NCBI GenBank assembly: GCA_964451095.1
Contig: CAYVGI010000122.1
Location: forward strand, 1-15,556
Reading direction: 5' to 3'
DNA: 15,556 nucleotides
DNA from: DAOTTY01 sp964451095
GTDB taxonomy: Bacteria; Chloroflexota; Anaerolineae; Aggregatilineales; Phototrophicaceae
The notes under the pieces were generated by a model that was not told the DNA's origin, ran no database searches, and saw only the letters and a list, made by a program, of their open reading frames with translations. Of the stretch, positions 1 through 6,573 are shown in pieces. Position 1 is the first letter of the stretch. Each line of letters begins with the position of its first letter. A program made the position numbers and the translations under genes.

Positions 1-1
1 G

Positions 2-70
2 AAGAACTGGCGCAGCGACGAACGCATGATGCGCCGCTTCGGGTACTACATCGCTAAGGACGAAAAATAG
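2..70 (+). CDS. C-terminal end of an unidentified protein (partial, 5' end outside window)
   Basis: Frame 2 of the plus strand is open from the window edge to a TAG at 68-70. It encodes 22 residues ending in MMRRFGYYIAKDEK. Frame 1 is also open as far as a TAA at 55-57, but its residues look less protein-like, and frame 3 stops early. The gene ends 24 bases before the stop codon of the convergent thioredoxin-like gene, and I see no clear terminator hairpin in that gap. Too little remains to name a family. Confidence 0.45.
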   Translation, partial: KNWRSDERMMRRFGYYIAKDEK

Positions 71-94
71 CGTCAAGCTGTAGCGTTTGGGGAA

Positions 95-604
95 TTATTT
101 TGCCGCCCGTGCCAACTCTCGTGTGAGTGCGCGTTCGGTGAGCAATCCGCGATGTGCAGACGTAATCACGCCATCGGGTGAAATGAAGAGCGTTGTGGGG
201 TAGCCTGCCACACCAAACCCGCGCTGTAGCTGCTGTTGTTCATCCAGCACCACAGGCAGCGAGAGATCATGTTTTGCCAGGAACGGATGAATTTGTGCTG
301 GTGCCTCGCCGTTGTTGACGGTGAACACCACCGCGTCTCCGCGCTCGTGCAGTGCTTGTAACAGCGGCATTTCCTCACGGCAGGGTGCACACCACGTCGC
401 CCAAAAGTTGAGCACCACCACCTGCCCCGTATATTCGCTTAGCTGCACAGGCGTGCCATCGAGCAGGTTTGCACTGAAATCCGGTGTGGGTTGCCCCACT
501 TGGTATGCAGGGGCGCGTGCAGCGAAAATCGCCACAACGGCAGGGGCAGCAAATAGCAGAAGGATAAGCCCTGTGCGGATGTGCCGATTTACACGCGAAG
601 TCAT
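95..604 (-). CDS. TlpA/ResA-type membrane-anchored thioredoxin-like protein
   Basis: The 169-residue protein has a short basic N-terminus and one hydrophobic segment (about residues 11-29) that acts as a signal anchor. A thioredoxin-fold domain of the redoxin/AhpC-TSA type follows, on the outer face of the membrane. The active-site motif WCAPC is at residues 71-75, after VVVLNFWAT, and the usual cis-proline loop (AGYPTTLF) is present. TlpA/ResA proteins reduce disulfides, for instance in apocytochrome c or copper-site proteins; the substrate here cannot be read. I chose the ATG at 604 because it places the signal anchor at the N-terminus. A longer frame reaches 682 but runs into the divergent gene's leader. 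No strong Shine-Dalgarno precedes the start. It is divergent from a small metal-binding protein, so a role in metal-site assembly is possible (inference). Confidence 0.88.
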   Translation of the reverse strand: MTSRVNRHIRTGLILLLFAAPAVVAIFAARAPAYQVGQPTPDFSANLLDGTPVQLSEYTGQVVVLNFWATWCAPCREEMPLLQALHERGDAVVFTVNNGEAPAQIHPFLAKHDLSLPVVLDEQQQLQRGFGVAGYPTTLFISPDGVITSAHRGLLTERALTRELARAAK

Positions 605-682
605 GACATTGATTCTAGGTGTGGTTGCCTTGTGTATACTATCATAGCGGCGTTTAGTGGATGCAAGGAGTGTAAAACACAC

Positions 683-889
683 ATGGACAAGAAAGTTTTC
701 ACCGTACCGAATATTGGCTGCGACGGCTGCACGCGCACGATTGAGGCGGAGCTTGGCGACATCAGCGGCGTAAAATCCGTCAGTGCAGAGGTGGACAGCA
801 AGCAGGTACAGGTTGAGTGGGACACGCCCGCGTCTTGGGAGCAGATTAAAGCAACGCTAGTCGAGATTGAGTACCCCCCGGCGGAGTAA
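683..889 (+). CDS. Heavy-metal-associated (HMA) domain protein, CopZ-like
   Basis: This 68-residue protein is a single HMA domain (ferredoxin-like beta-alpha-beta-beta-alpha-beta fold). Such domains bind Cu(I) or another soft metal through two cysteines and deliver it to a P-type ATPase or another acceptor. The metal loop is N-I-G-C-D-G-C at residues 10-16, with Cys13 and Cys16. The usual Met two residues before the first Cys is replaced by Ile, which occurs in family members. The SGVKSVSAEVDSKQVQV segment matches the standard HMA beta2-beta3 hairpin. The ATG at 683 follows AAGGAG at 665-670 (12-base spacing). A TATACT box at 635-640 could be its -10, but I found no convincing -35. No copper ATPase is in the window, so the partner is unknown. 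It ends about 30 bases before the convergent ribF stop. Confidence 0.88.
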   Translation: MDKKVFTVPNIGCDGCTRTIEAELGDISGVKSVSAEVDSKQVQVEWDTPASWEQIKATLVEIEYPPAE

Positions 890-909
890 CGCCACCAAGC
901 ACAGTCTGT

Positions 910-930
910 GGGAGGGGAATCACCCCTCCT
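910..930. terminator. Convergent-gene hairpin between HMA gene and ribF
   Basis: GGAGGGG (911-917) and CCCCTCC (923-929) form a perfect 7-bp stem with a 5-base loop. It overlaps the ribF stop codon and lies just after the HMA gene stop. There is no clear U-tract on either strand, so bidirectional termination is likely but unproven. Confidence 0.4.
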
Positions 931-1858
931 GCGCGGCAAGCACGGACAGATAATCCCGCGTTGCGGCGACATCTTGCTGCATTTGCGCGACGAGTGCGTC
1001 CAGCCCATCAAACTTCATCTCCGGGCGCAGGTACTTCTCAAAGGTGAACGTCATCGTTTGTCCGTAGATGTCCTGGTCAAAGTCTAAAATATACGTTTCT
1101 ACGGTCACCTGCTCGTTGCCAAAGGTGGGGCTGTAGCCGACATTGGTTGCGCCCATGTAGCGCTGCCCATCAAGCAGCGCCCAGCCCGCGTAGACGCCGT
1201 TGGCAGGGATGAGTTTGCCGTCCGGCACGGCGATATTTGCCGTTGGATAGCCGAGCTTGCGCCCGCGCTTCATCCCGTGGATGACCTCCCCGGTCACGCT
1301 GTAGGGGCGGTTGAGCAGGTCACGGGCGGTTTGCACATCCCCTTCGCGCAGCGCTTGCCGAATGGTAGTGCTGCTGACGACGCTGTTGTCGCTGTCTACC
1401 AGGTTGATTGCCGTTACGGTGAAGCCCTGTTCTTTGCCACGCTCTGTGAGGAAGGTCACATCACCCTCGCGCTTGTGTCCCAGCGCAAAATCTGTGCCGA
1501 CCCACAGGCAGCACGGGCTCATGTGTTTCACCAGCTTATTTACAAAATCGGCGGCGCGGATTTGCATGACTTCTCGGTTGAACGGATGTGTGACGAGGTA
1601 GTCTACGCCCATGCCCTGCATTAGCGCGGCACGTTCGTCAATTGTGGTGAGGTAGTAGCGCCCTTTTGAGCCGCCAATAACTTCGTCCGGGTGGGGGTGG
1701 AAGGTCATCACACCAGCGAGCATATCATCCGCGTGTGCCTGCTGCACAAGCTGCCGAATAAGGTGTTGATGCCCACGGTGTGTGCCGTCGAAAACGCCAA
1801 TCGTCACCATCGATGGTTTGTCCAGACGCAAGTCTTCTAGTCTGTGAACATGCTGCAT
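920..1858 (-). CDS. ribF: Bifunctional riboflavin kinase / FAD synthetase RibF
   Basis: RibF phosphorylates riboflavin to FMN and adenylylates FMN to FAD in the cytoplasm. The 312 residues match the usual length. The N-terminal FAD synthetase (nucleotidyltransferase) half carries GVFDGTHRGHQ at residues 21-31, the HxGH-type ATP site, and SSTTIR at about 162-167. The C-terminal flavokinase barrel starts near residue 184 with NRPYSVTGEV and includes GRKLGYPTANI (about 198-208) and a SPTFG segment. The ATG at 1858 directly precedes the conserved N-terminus; only a weak CGGAG lies 12 bases upstream. It is the last gene of the nusA operon, 61 bases after truB, in the familiar truB-ribF order. A GC hairpin without a U-tract (1897-1917) lies in that gap. 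Confidence 0.96.
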   Translation of the reverse strand: MQHVHRLEDLRLDKPSMVTIGVFDGTHRGHQHLIRQLVQQAHADDMLAGVMTFHPHPDEVIGGSKGRYYLTTIDERAALMQGMGVDYLVTHPFNREVMQIRAADFVNKLVKHMSPCCLWVGTDFALGHKREGDVTFLTERGKEQGFTVTAINLVDSDNSVVSSTTIRQALREGDVQTARDLLNRPYSVTGEVIHGMKRGRKLGYPTANIAVPDGKLIPANGVYAGWALLDGQRYMGATNVGYSPTFGNEQVTVETYILDFDQDIYGQTMTFTFEKYLRPEMKFDGLDALVAQMQQDVAATRDYLSVLAAQEG

Positions 1859-1919
1859 GATTGGCGTGTGCTCCGGGCATACCGTAATAGGGTGGCGAGG
1901 GCGTCAAAGATGCCCTCAG

Positions 1920-2807
1920 CTACGGCGTCGAGAATACCTTATGCGGGTGCCACTTTCCACGCCGCGCCTTGAGGATGGCGACAAACTCACCATTTTCTGA
2001 GTATGCGAATGCGAGTTCATCGTCGGGGAGGGTGGCACCGGGGGTGCTGCGCCCGTGCAAGACGTGATCCAGCGCCGGGGGGTCTAATGTCACCGAGGGG
2101 TAATCTGCCAGGGCATGTGCGGGTGTAATGAGGTGCGCTGCGGGGTCGCTTGCATCCGCCAACACATCAAGCGTGACGGCGTTTTCGATTTGGAACTGTC
2201 CGCTGCGTGTGCGAACCAGCCCGGCGAGATGTGCCCCAACACCCAGCACGTCGCCCATGTCGCGGGCTAAGCTGCGGATGTAGGTGCCGCTGCCGCACAC
2301 CACGTCCAGCGTAAATATGGGGGTTCCCCACTCAGCGATGGCGAGCGCGTCAATGCGTACCGCACGCGGTTTGCGCTGCACGGTTTCTCCCTGGCGGGCG
2401 AGTTCGTACAGCTTTTTACCCCCCTGCTTAACTGCGCTGTACATCGGTGGGAGCTGCTCAATGTCCCCAGTGAAGGTCAGCAGCAGCGCTTCCACATCTT
2501 GTTGCGTGATGTGTGCGGCGTCCGTTGCCTGGGTGACCTCGCCCTCGGCGTCGTCTGTGGTGGTTGCTTCGCCCAGCTTGACCTGCGCACGGTATGCTTT
2601 GGTCTGGTGCATGACGTATTCGCTGAGGCGGGTTGCCGCTCCCACACACACGATGAGCACGCCCGTTGCCAGCGGGTCGAGCGTGCCAGCGTGCCCCACT
2701 TTCTTGATGCCAAACACACGTCGTACGCGGGCAACCACATCGTGGCTGGTGATGCCCAGCGGCTTGTCGATGTTGAGGAAACCAAAGGGCGTAGTATCGC
2801 TAGGCAA
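1920..2807 (-). CDS. truB: tRNA pseudouridine(55) synthase TruB (TTG start)
   Basis: TruB converts U55 in the T-loop of tRNAs to pseudouridine. From the proposed start it has 295 residues, normal for the family. The N-terminus GFLNIDKPLGITSHDVV is typical, and the catalytic aspartate is D44 in GHAGTLDPLATG (38-49). A conserved GTYIRSLARD motif follows, then a divergent PUA-like C-terminal region (about 215-295). No in-frame ATG lies near the conserved start. The frame stays open upstream but would run inside nrnA. The best start is TTG at 2807-2805, preceded by AGGGGG with a 9-base spacer. That start overlaps the nrnA stop by 8 bases, which points to translational coupling. Confidence 0.95.
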   Translation of the reverse strand: MPSDTTPFGFLNIDKPLGITSHDVVARVRRVFGIKKVGHAGTLDPLATGVLIVCVGAATRLSEYVMHQTKAYRAQVKLGEATTTDDAEGEVTQATDAAHITQQDVEALLLTFTGDIEQLPPMYSAVKQGGKKLYELARQGETVQRKPRAVRIDALAIAEWGTPIFTLDVVCGSGTYIRSLARDMGDVLGVGAHLAGLVRTRSGQFQIENAVTLDVLADASDPAAHLITPAHALADYPSVTLDPPALDHVLHGRSTPGATLPDDELAFAYSENGEFVAILKARRGKWHPHKVFSTP

Positions 2808-3792
2808 GCGGCGATGCCCCCTGCGCGACCGCCGCTTGCAGCATGGGCAGCACGCGCTCGCGGGCGGCTTCCAGGGTGCCGCTGATGGTTGCGCCGGATG
2901 CTTGTTTGTGCCCACCGCCACCGAGCGCCACTGCCACAGCACCCACATCGTAGCCCAGCTTGCTGCGCATACTGAGCTTCACTTTTTCGTCTGGTAGCTC
3001 AAAGAAGATGACGGCAACACGCGCCTCGTCAATCTGGTTAAGCAGGCTCACCAGGCCGCTGTCGCTCGCCTCATCCATGTCGGCGGTCTTCAGGTCATCG
3101 GCGGTGATGTTGACCGATACAACCTGCCCGTCAAGCTGGATGGAGCCCAGCGCCAACCCCCACAGCTTAAGCGCATGGAATGGTTTGCTTTCCAGCGTGC
3201 GTGTGATAATGTCGTGGAGCGAGACGCCTGTGCTCATTAATGCCTGCGCAACACCGAGGGTTTCCGCCCTCACGCTGCTGATGCGGAAGCCCATCGTGTC
3301 CGTCACCAGCCCGGTGAGCAGTGGCATAGCCACATCGGGGGTTGTGGGCGGTGTGCCCATGTGTTGCAGCCAGTGGTATATAACTTCCGTTGCCGAAACA
3401 GCAGTCTCGCTGATGAGGTGGGCGTCCCCAAACATCGTATTTGTCGCGTGGTGATCTAGGTTGACGATTGCTTTGCTGTTGTTGCGCCCATAGGCACCGA
3501 CCATGCCCGTGCGTGCCTCGTCGCTGGCATCTACTGAGATCATCACGTCCCATTTGCCGACGGTGATCTTGGCGTACACTTTGTCGGCGCCCGGCATAAA
3601 GCTCAAATATTTGGGTGTGCCGTCGTCAACGGCGGCATCGACCTGTTTGCCCGCCGCCCGCAGCGCGTTTGCCAGCCCCAGCATGGAGCCGATAGCGTCG
3701 CCATCCGGGTTTACGTGCGTGACGATAAGGATGGTCTTGGCGTCCTGTACGAGTGCTGTGGCGGCGTCCCAGTCCAGCTTATTGATTGTCAT
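2800..3792 (-). CDS. nrnA: DHH/DHHA1 phosphoesterase, NrnA-type oligoribonuclease / pAp phosphatase
   Basis: NrnA-family enzymes degrade 2-5-nt RNAs and often dephosphorylate 3'-phosphoadenosine-5'-phosphate, using paired Mn ions. The 330-residue protein has the DHH domain motifs THVNPDGDAIGS (H26, D30, D32), ISVDASDEARTG (D88) and NLDHHATN (D113-H114-H115). The C-terminal DHHA1 motif GGGGHKQASGA is at about 291-301. The frame is open further upstream, but those codons are the low-complexity tail of rbfA read in another frame. The ATG at 3792 (MTINKLDWDAA) gives a normal N-terminus and overlaps the rbfA stop by 14 bases. It sits between rbfA and truB, a common bacterial order. The exact split between oligoRNase and pAp activity cannot be read from sequence. 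Confidence 0.93.
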   Translation of the reverse strand: MTINKLDWDAATALVQDAKTILIVTHVNPDGDAIGSMLGLANALRAAGKQVDAAVDDGTPKYLSFMPGADKVYAKITVGKWDVMISVDASDEARTGMVGAYGRNNSKAIVNLDHHATNTMFGDAHLISETAVSATEVIYHWLQHMGTPPTTPDVAMPLLTGLVTDTMGFRISSVRAETLGVAQALMSTGVSLHDIITRTLESKPFHALKLWGLALGSIQLDGQVVSVNITADDLKTADMDEASDSGLVSLLNQIDEARVAVIFFELPDEKVKLSMRSKLGYDVGAVAVALGGGGHKQASGATISGTLEAARERVLPMLQAAVAQGASPLA

Positions 3793-4243
3793 CGTCGTCT
3801 TCGCTGTCGTCGTAGTAGTCGTACTCATCGTCATCATCGTAGCTGTCCAGGTCAATGTCATCGAGATCAAGGTCGAAGTCATCGTCCTCAGCGGGGGGTG
3901 CGTCGGGTATGTCGAGTGAGTCCAGCAGGCGTTCTACACGGTCTGCCTTTTCCAGTGCCTCATCCCATATGAAGCGCAGTTCCGGGGCGCTACGCATACG
4001 GATGCGCTTGGCAAGCTCCCGACGCAGGAAGCCGTTCGCCCGCTCTAGCCCGGTCATGACCTCGTCGCGGCGATCTTCGTCGCCCAGCGCGTTGACGTAC
4101 ACACGGGCGAACATGATTTCTGGGTCTACTTTAACGTCGGTTACGGTGATAGATTGCAGACGTGGGTCGGATACCTCACGCATGAGTAGCTGGCTGAGCA
4201 CCTGCTGGATGCGCTCTGCCATGCGATCTTGTTTGATAGACAT
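3779..4243 (-). CDS. rbfA: Ribosome-binding factor A with long acidic tail
   Basis: RbfA binds immature 30S subunits near the 5' end of 16S rRNA and helps late maturation and cold adaptation. The 154-residue protein begins MSIKQDRMAERIQQVLSQLL and has the KH-like core (about 1-115), with EVSDPRLQSITVTDVKVDPE and the R-x-x-P-E-L-x-F segment seen as RSAPELRFIWDE. After about residue 117 it ends in an aspartate-rich tail with many D, E and Y residues and almost no positive charge, which the usual ~120-residue RbfA lacks. The ATG at 4243 follows TTTGGAG by 10 bases; Met8 is a less likely alternative. It lies 66 bases after infB and overlaps the start of nrnA. Confidence 0.94.
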   Translation of the reverse strand: MSIKQDRMAERIQQVLSQLLMREVSDPRLQSITVTDVKVDPEIMFARVYVNALGDEDRRDEVMTGLERANGFLRRELAKRIRMRSAPELRFIWDEALEKADRVERLLDSLDIPDAPPAEDDDFDLDLDDIDLDSYDDDDEYDYYDDSEDDDDNQ

Positions 4244-4309
4244 GATGTTTTGGCTCCAAAGGGTAGGGCAGGGAGCACAAGCATATGCCCCCTGCGCCGA
4301 ATCGGCAAG

Positions 4310-6103
4310 CTAATTCACGCGCTCGGTGACGAAGAACTCCAGAACGTCGCCCTCTTCAAAGTCGTTGAACCCGTTGAGAGAGATACCGCACTCGAAGCCC
4401 GCCCGCACCTCGCGCACATCGTCCTGGTTGCGCTTGAGCGAGCTAACATCGGTCTTCTCTACGATAACCTGATTGTTGCGCAGCACCCTTGCGAAGGACT
4501 TCCGCTGGATTTCGCCGTCCAGTACGTAGGAACCCGCAACGGCACCCACCTTGGAGATCTTGAAGATCTGGCGGACTTCTGCGTGCCCGATCACACGGTC
4601 TTCGTACTCTGGCTCCAGCAGACCCGTGAGCGCGAGTTCAATGTCCTCGAACAGCTTGTAGATGATGTCGTACTTGCGGATGTCTACACCCAGGCTGACC
4701 GCCGCCCGCTCCGCCGCATTATCAACATCCACGCTAAAGCCGATGATGATCGCGTCGGACGCGCTGGCAAGGTTTACATCGCTCTCGCTAACGTTGCCGA
4801 TGTCCGTGGTGAGGATGTTCACCTTGATACCGCTGCCATCCTTGGGGCTGAGCTTTTCCAGCCCTTCCACGATGGGTTGCAACGACCCCTGCACATCTGT
4901 TTTAAGGATGATGTTGAGTTCCTTGGTTTCGCCTGCCTCAAAGCGGGCGAACAGTTCCTCCAGCGATGGACGGCGGCTTTGCTCATCACGCACTGCGTCC
5001 GCTTCACGGTCGCCCAGGATACCGCGTGCGACCTTCTCACTCTTTGCCCACTCGAATGTGTCGCCGGGTTCGGGTAAGTCGTTGATGCCCATGACCTTGA
5101 CGGGGGTGGACGGTCCTGCTTCCTTTACCTGCTTGCCCGCTTCATCGAACATCGCTTTAATACGCCCATACGTCTTGCCCACGAGCACGGTATCGCCGCG
5201 CTTGAGCGTGCCGTTGAGCACCATTAGCGTGACCATTGCCCCGCGTGACTTTTCCATTTCGGATTCGATCACGATGCCGGAGGGTTTCGCGTTAGGGTTG
5301 GCAACGATCTCGCTATCTTCCGCAACGAGAATGAGCGCCTCAAGAAGTTCTTCGATCCCGTCGCCCTGCAACGCAGCAACCGGGATGAACATGGTCTCGC
5401 CGCCCCACTCGTCGGGGACGATCTCTAGCTCTGCTAATCCCTGCTTCACCAGTTCCGGGTTGGCGTTGCTCTTGTCCACCTTGGTGATGGCGACAACCAT
5501 AGGGATTGCCGCTGCTTTGGCGTGGTTCAATGCCTCTCGTGTGGTGGGCATCACGCCGTCGTCTGCCGCGACGACGAGAACGGCAAGGTCTGCACCTTGT
5601 GCCCCGCGTGCACGCATAGCGGTGAACGCCTCATGACCCGGAGTGTCCAGGAAGGTCACCTGCTGCCCATCGTGGTAGGCGCGGTAGGCACCAATGTGCT
5701 GGGTGATGCCGCCCGCCTCGCCGCCTGCCACGTTTGCGCGGCGGATGGTATCGAGCAGGGTGGTTTTGCCGTGGTCAACGTGACCGAGAATGGTCACGAT
5801 AGGGGGACGGCGCTGGAGGTTCTCTGACTTTTCCGCTGCGTAGACCTTGCGCCAAGTCTGCGACTCTGCCGCCTTTTGGCGTTCTTCCTGCGCGACTGCC
5901 TCCGAGGCGGAACGTGCCTCGAAGCCCATTTCCTCGATGATGATGGATGCGGTGTCGAAGTCAATTTGCTGGTTAATCGACGCCATGATGCCGTTGGAGA
6001 TCAACTTCTTCATCACGTCGATGGGGCTTGCCTCGATGAGGTCTGCCAGTTCACGAACGGACAGATAATCGGGTACTAGTATTGCTTCTTTTGGCTCTGC
6101 CAT
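4310..6103 (-). CDS. infB: Translation initiation factor IF-2 (short form)
   Basis: IF2 is the GTPase that places fMet-tRNA on the 30S subunit and promotes subunit joining. At 597 residues it lacks the long charged N-terminal extension of enterobacterial IF2, but it keeps one IF2-N module (about 9-62). The G domain shows G1 GHVDHGKT (107-114), GGITQ (131-135, including the switch I threonine) and G3 DTPGHE (153-158). G4 is TKVD (207-210) rather than the usual NKxD. Where SAK of G5 is expected the protein has VAA (242-244). Domains II, III and IV follow, ending in EEGDVLEFFVTERVN with the typical C2 fMet-tRNA-binding fold. The ATG at 6103 has a strong GAGGAGG just upstream. Confidence 0.97.
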   Translation of the reverse strand: MAEPKEAILVPDYLSVRELADLIEASPIDVMKKLISNGIMASINQQIDFDTASIIIEEMGFEARSASEAVAQEERQKAAESQTWRKVYAAEKSENLQRRPPIVTILGHVDHGKTTLLDTIRRANVAGGEAGGITQHIGAYRAYHDGQQVTFLDTPGHEAFTAMRARGAQGADLAVLVVAADDGVMPTTREALNHAKAAAIPMVVAITKVDKSNANPELVKQGLAELEIVPDEWGGETMFIPVAALQGDGIEELLEALILVAEDSEIVANPNAKPSGIVIESEMEKSRGAMVTLMVLNGTLKRGDTVLVGKTYGRIKAMFDEAGKQVKEAGPSTPVKVMGINDLPEPGDTFEWAKSEKVARGILGDREADAVRDEQSRRPSLEELFARFEAGETKELNIILKTDVQGSLQPIVEGLEKLSPKDGSGIKVNILTTDIGNVSESDVNLASASDAIIIGFSVDVDNAAERAAVSLGVDIRKYDIIYKLFEDIELALTGLLEPEYEDRVIGHAEVRQIFKISKVGAVAGSYVLDGEIQRKSFARVLRNNQVIVEKTDVSSLKRNQDDVREVRAGFECGISLNGFNDFEEGDVLEFFVTERVN

Positions 6104-6229
6104 ATTGCCTCCTCGTTGCCCACGAAACAGCAGGCAGAGGGGCGTGGGGTTACACGGGGGTGCCTCTTGCTGCCGCGCGGAGCATATTTGTAAATGAAAC
6201 TTGTTTGGTGCCGATGTGCGCCCGCCCCC

Positions 6230-6508
6230 TCATGATGACGGGCGCTCTTGCAGTCGCTGTTTGTCCGCTTGTGTGAGCGAGACCCGCAGCGCACGTTCCA
6301 AAATGTTCGATTGGTGGGCACGCTTCCAACAACCAGCGCTGCTGCACAGGTAGGCACCGCGCCCGTTTTGCTTACCTTTGGGGTCGATCTGTAGACCCTC
6401 TACCGTGTACACAAGCCGGGTTAGGTCACGCTTGTCGAACTTTTGGCGACAGGCAACACAGCTACGCTGTGGCACATGTTTGCGGCGGTTGTTTGGTTGG
6501 TCGCTCAT
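6230..6508 (-). CDS. rnpM: RNase P RNA-binding regulator RnpM (YlxR)
   Basis: The 92-residue protein matches the YlxR family, which sits between nusA and infB in many bacteria. In Firmicutes it has been shown to bind RNase P RNA and modulate that enzyme. Hallmarks are RSCVACRQKFDKRDLTRLV near the N-terminus and NGRGAYLCSSAGCW in the middle; the cysteines C-x-x-C and C-x(4)-C may form a metal-stabilised knuckle. The start at 6508 (MSDQPNNRRKHVPQR) has AGGTGG six bases upstream. The frame extends to 6595, but that part overlaps the end of nusA. The L7Ae-like gene ylxQ that often follows is absent; a 126-base gap leads directly to infB. Confidence 0.93.
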   Translation of the reverse strand: MSDQPNNRRKHVPQRSCVACRQKFDKRDLTRLVYTVEGLQIDPKGKQNGRGAYLCSSAGCWKRAHQSNILERALRVSLTQADKQRLQERPSS

Positions 6509-6532
6509 CACGTTCCACCTGTGAGATACCAA

Positions 6533-6562
6533 ACCCGAACACCTACGGGAGCACGTTCGGGC
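6533..6562 (-). repeat. Hairpin in the nusA-rnpM gap
   Basis: CCCGAAC (6534-6540) and GTTCGGG (6555-6561) form a perfect 7-bp stem with a 14-base loop. On the coding strand a short TTT follows. It could be a weak attenuator or an mRNA-processing or stabilising element inside the operon. Confidence 0.35.
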
Positions 6563-6573
6563 TTGTGGCTGCG

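Noticed and set aside
1897..1917. GC hairpin between truB and ribF as a terminator
   Set aside because: The 6-bp stem lacks a U-tract and lies inside an operon, so it is not called as a terminator.
4662..5636. Long plus-strand ORF of 324 codons opposite infB
   Set aside because: It lies entirely antisense to the strongly conserved infB, has Ser/Thr/Arg-rich shadow composition, and has no ribosome-binding site or recognisable domain.
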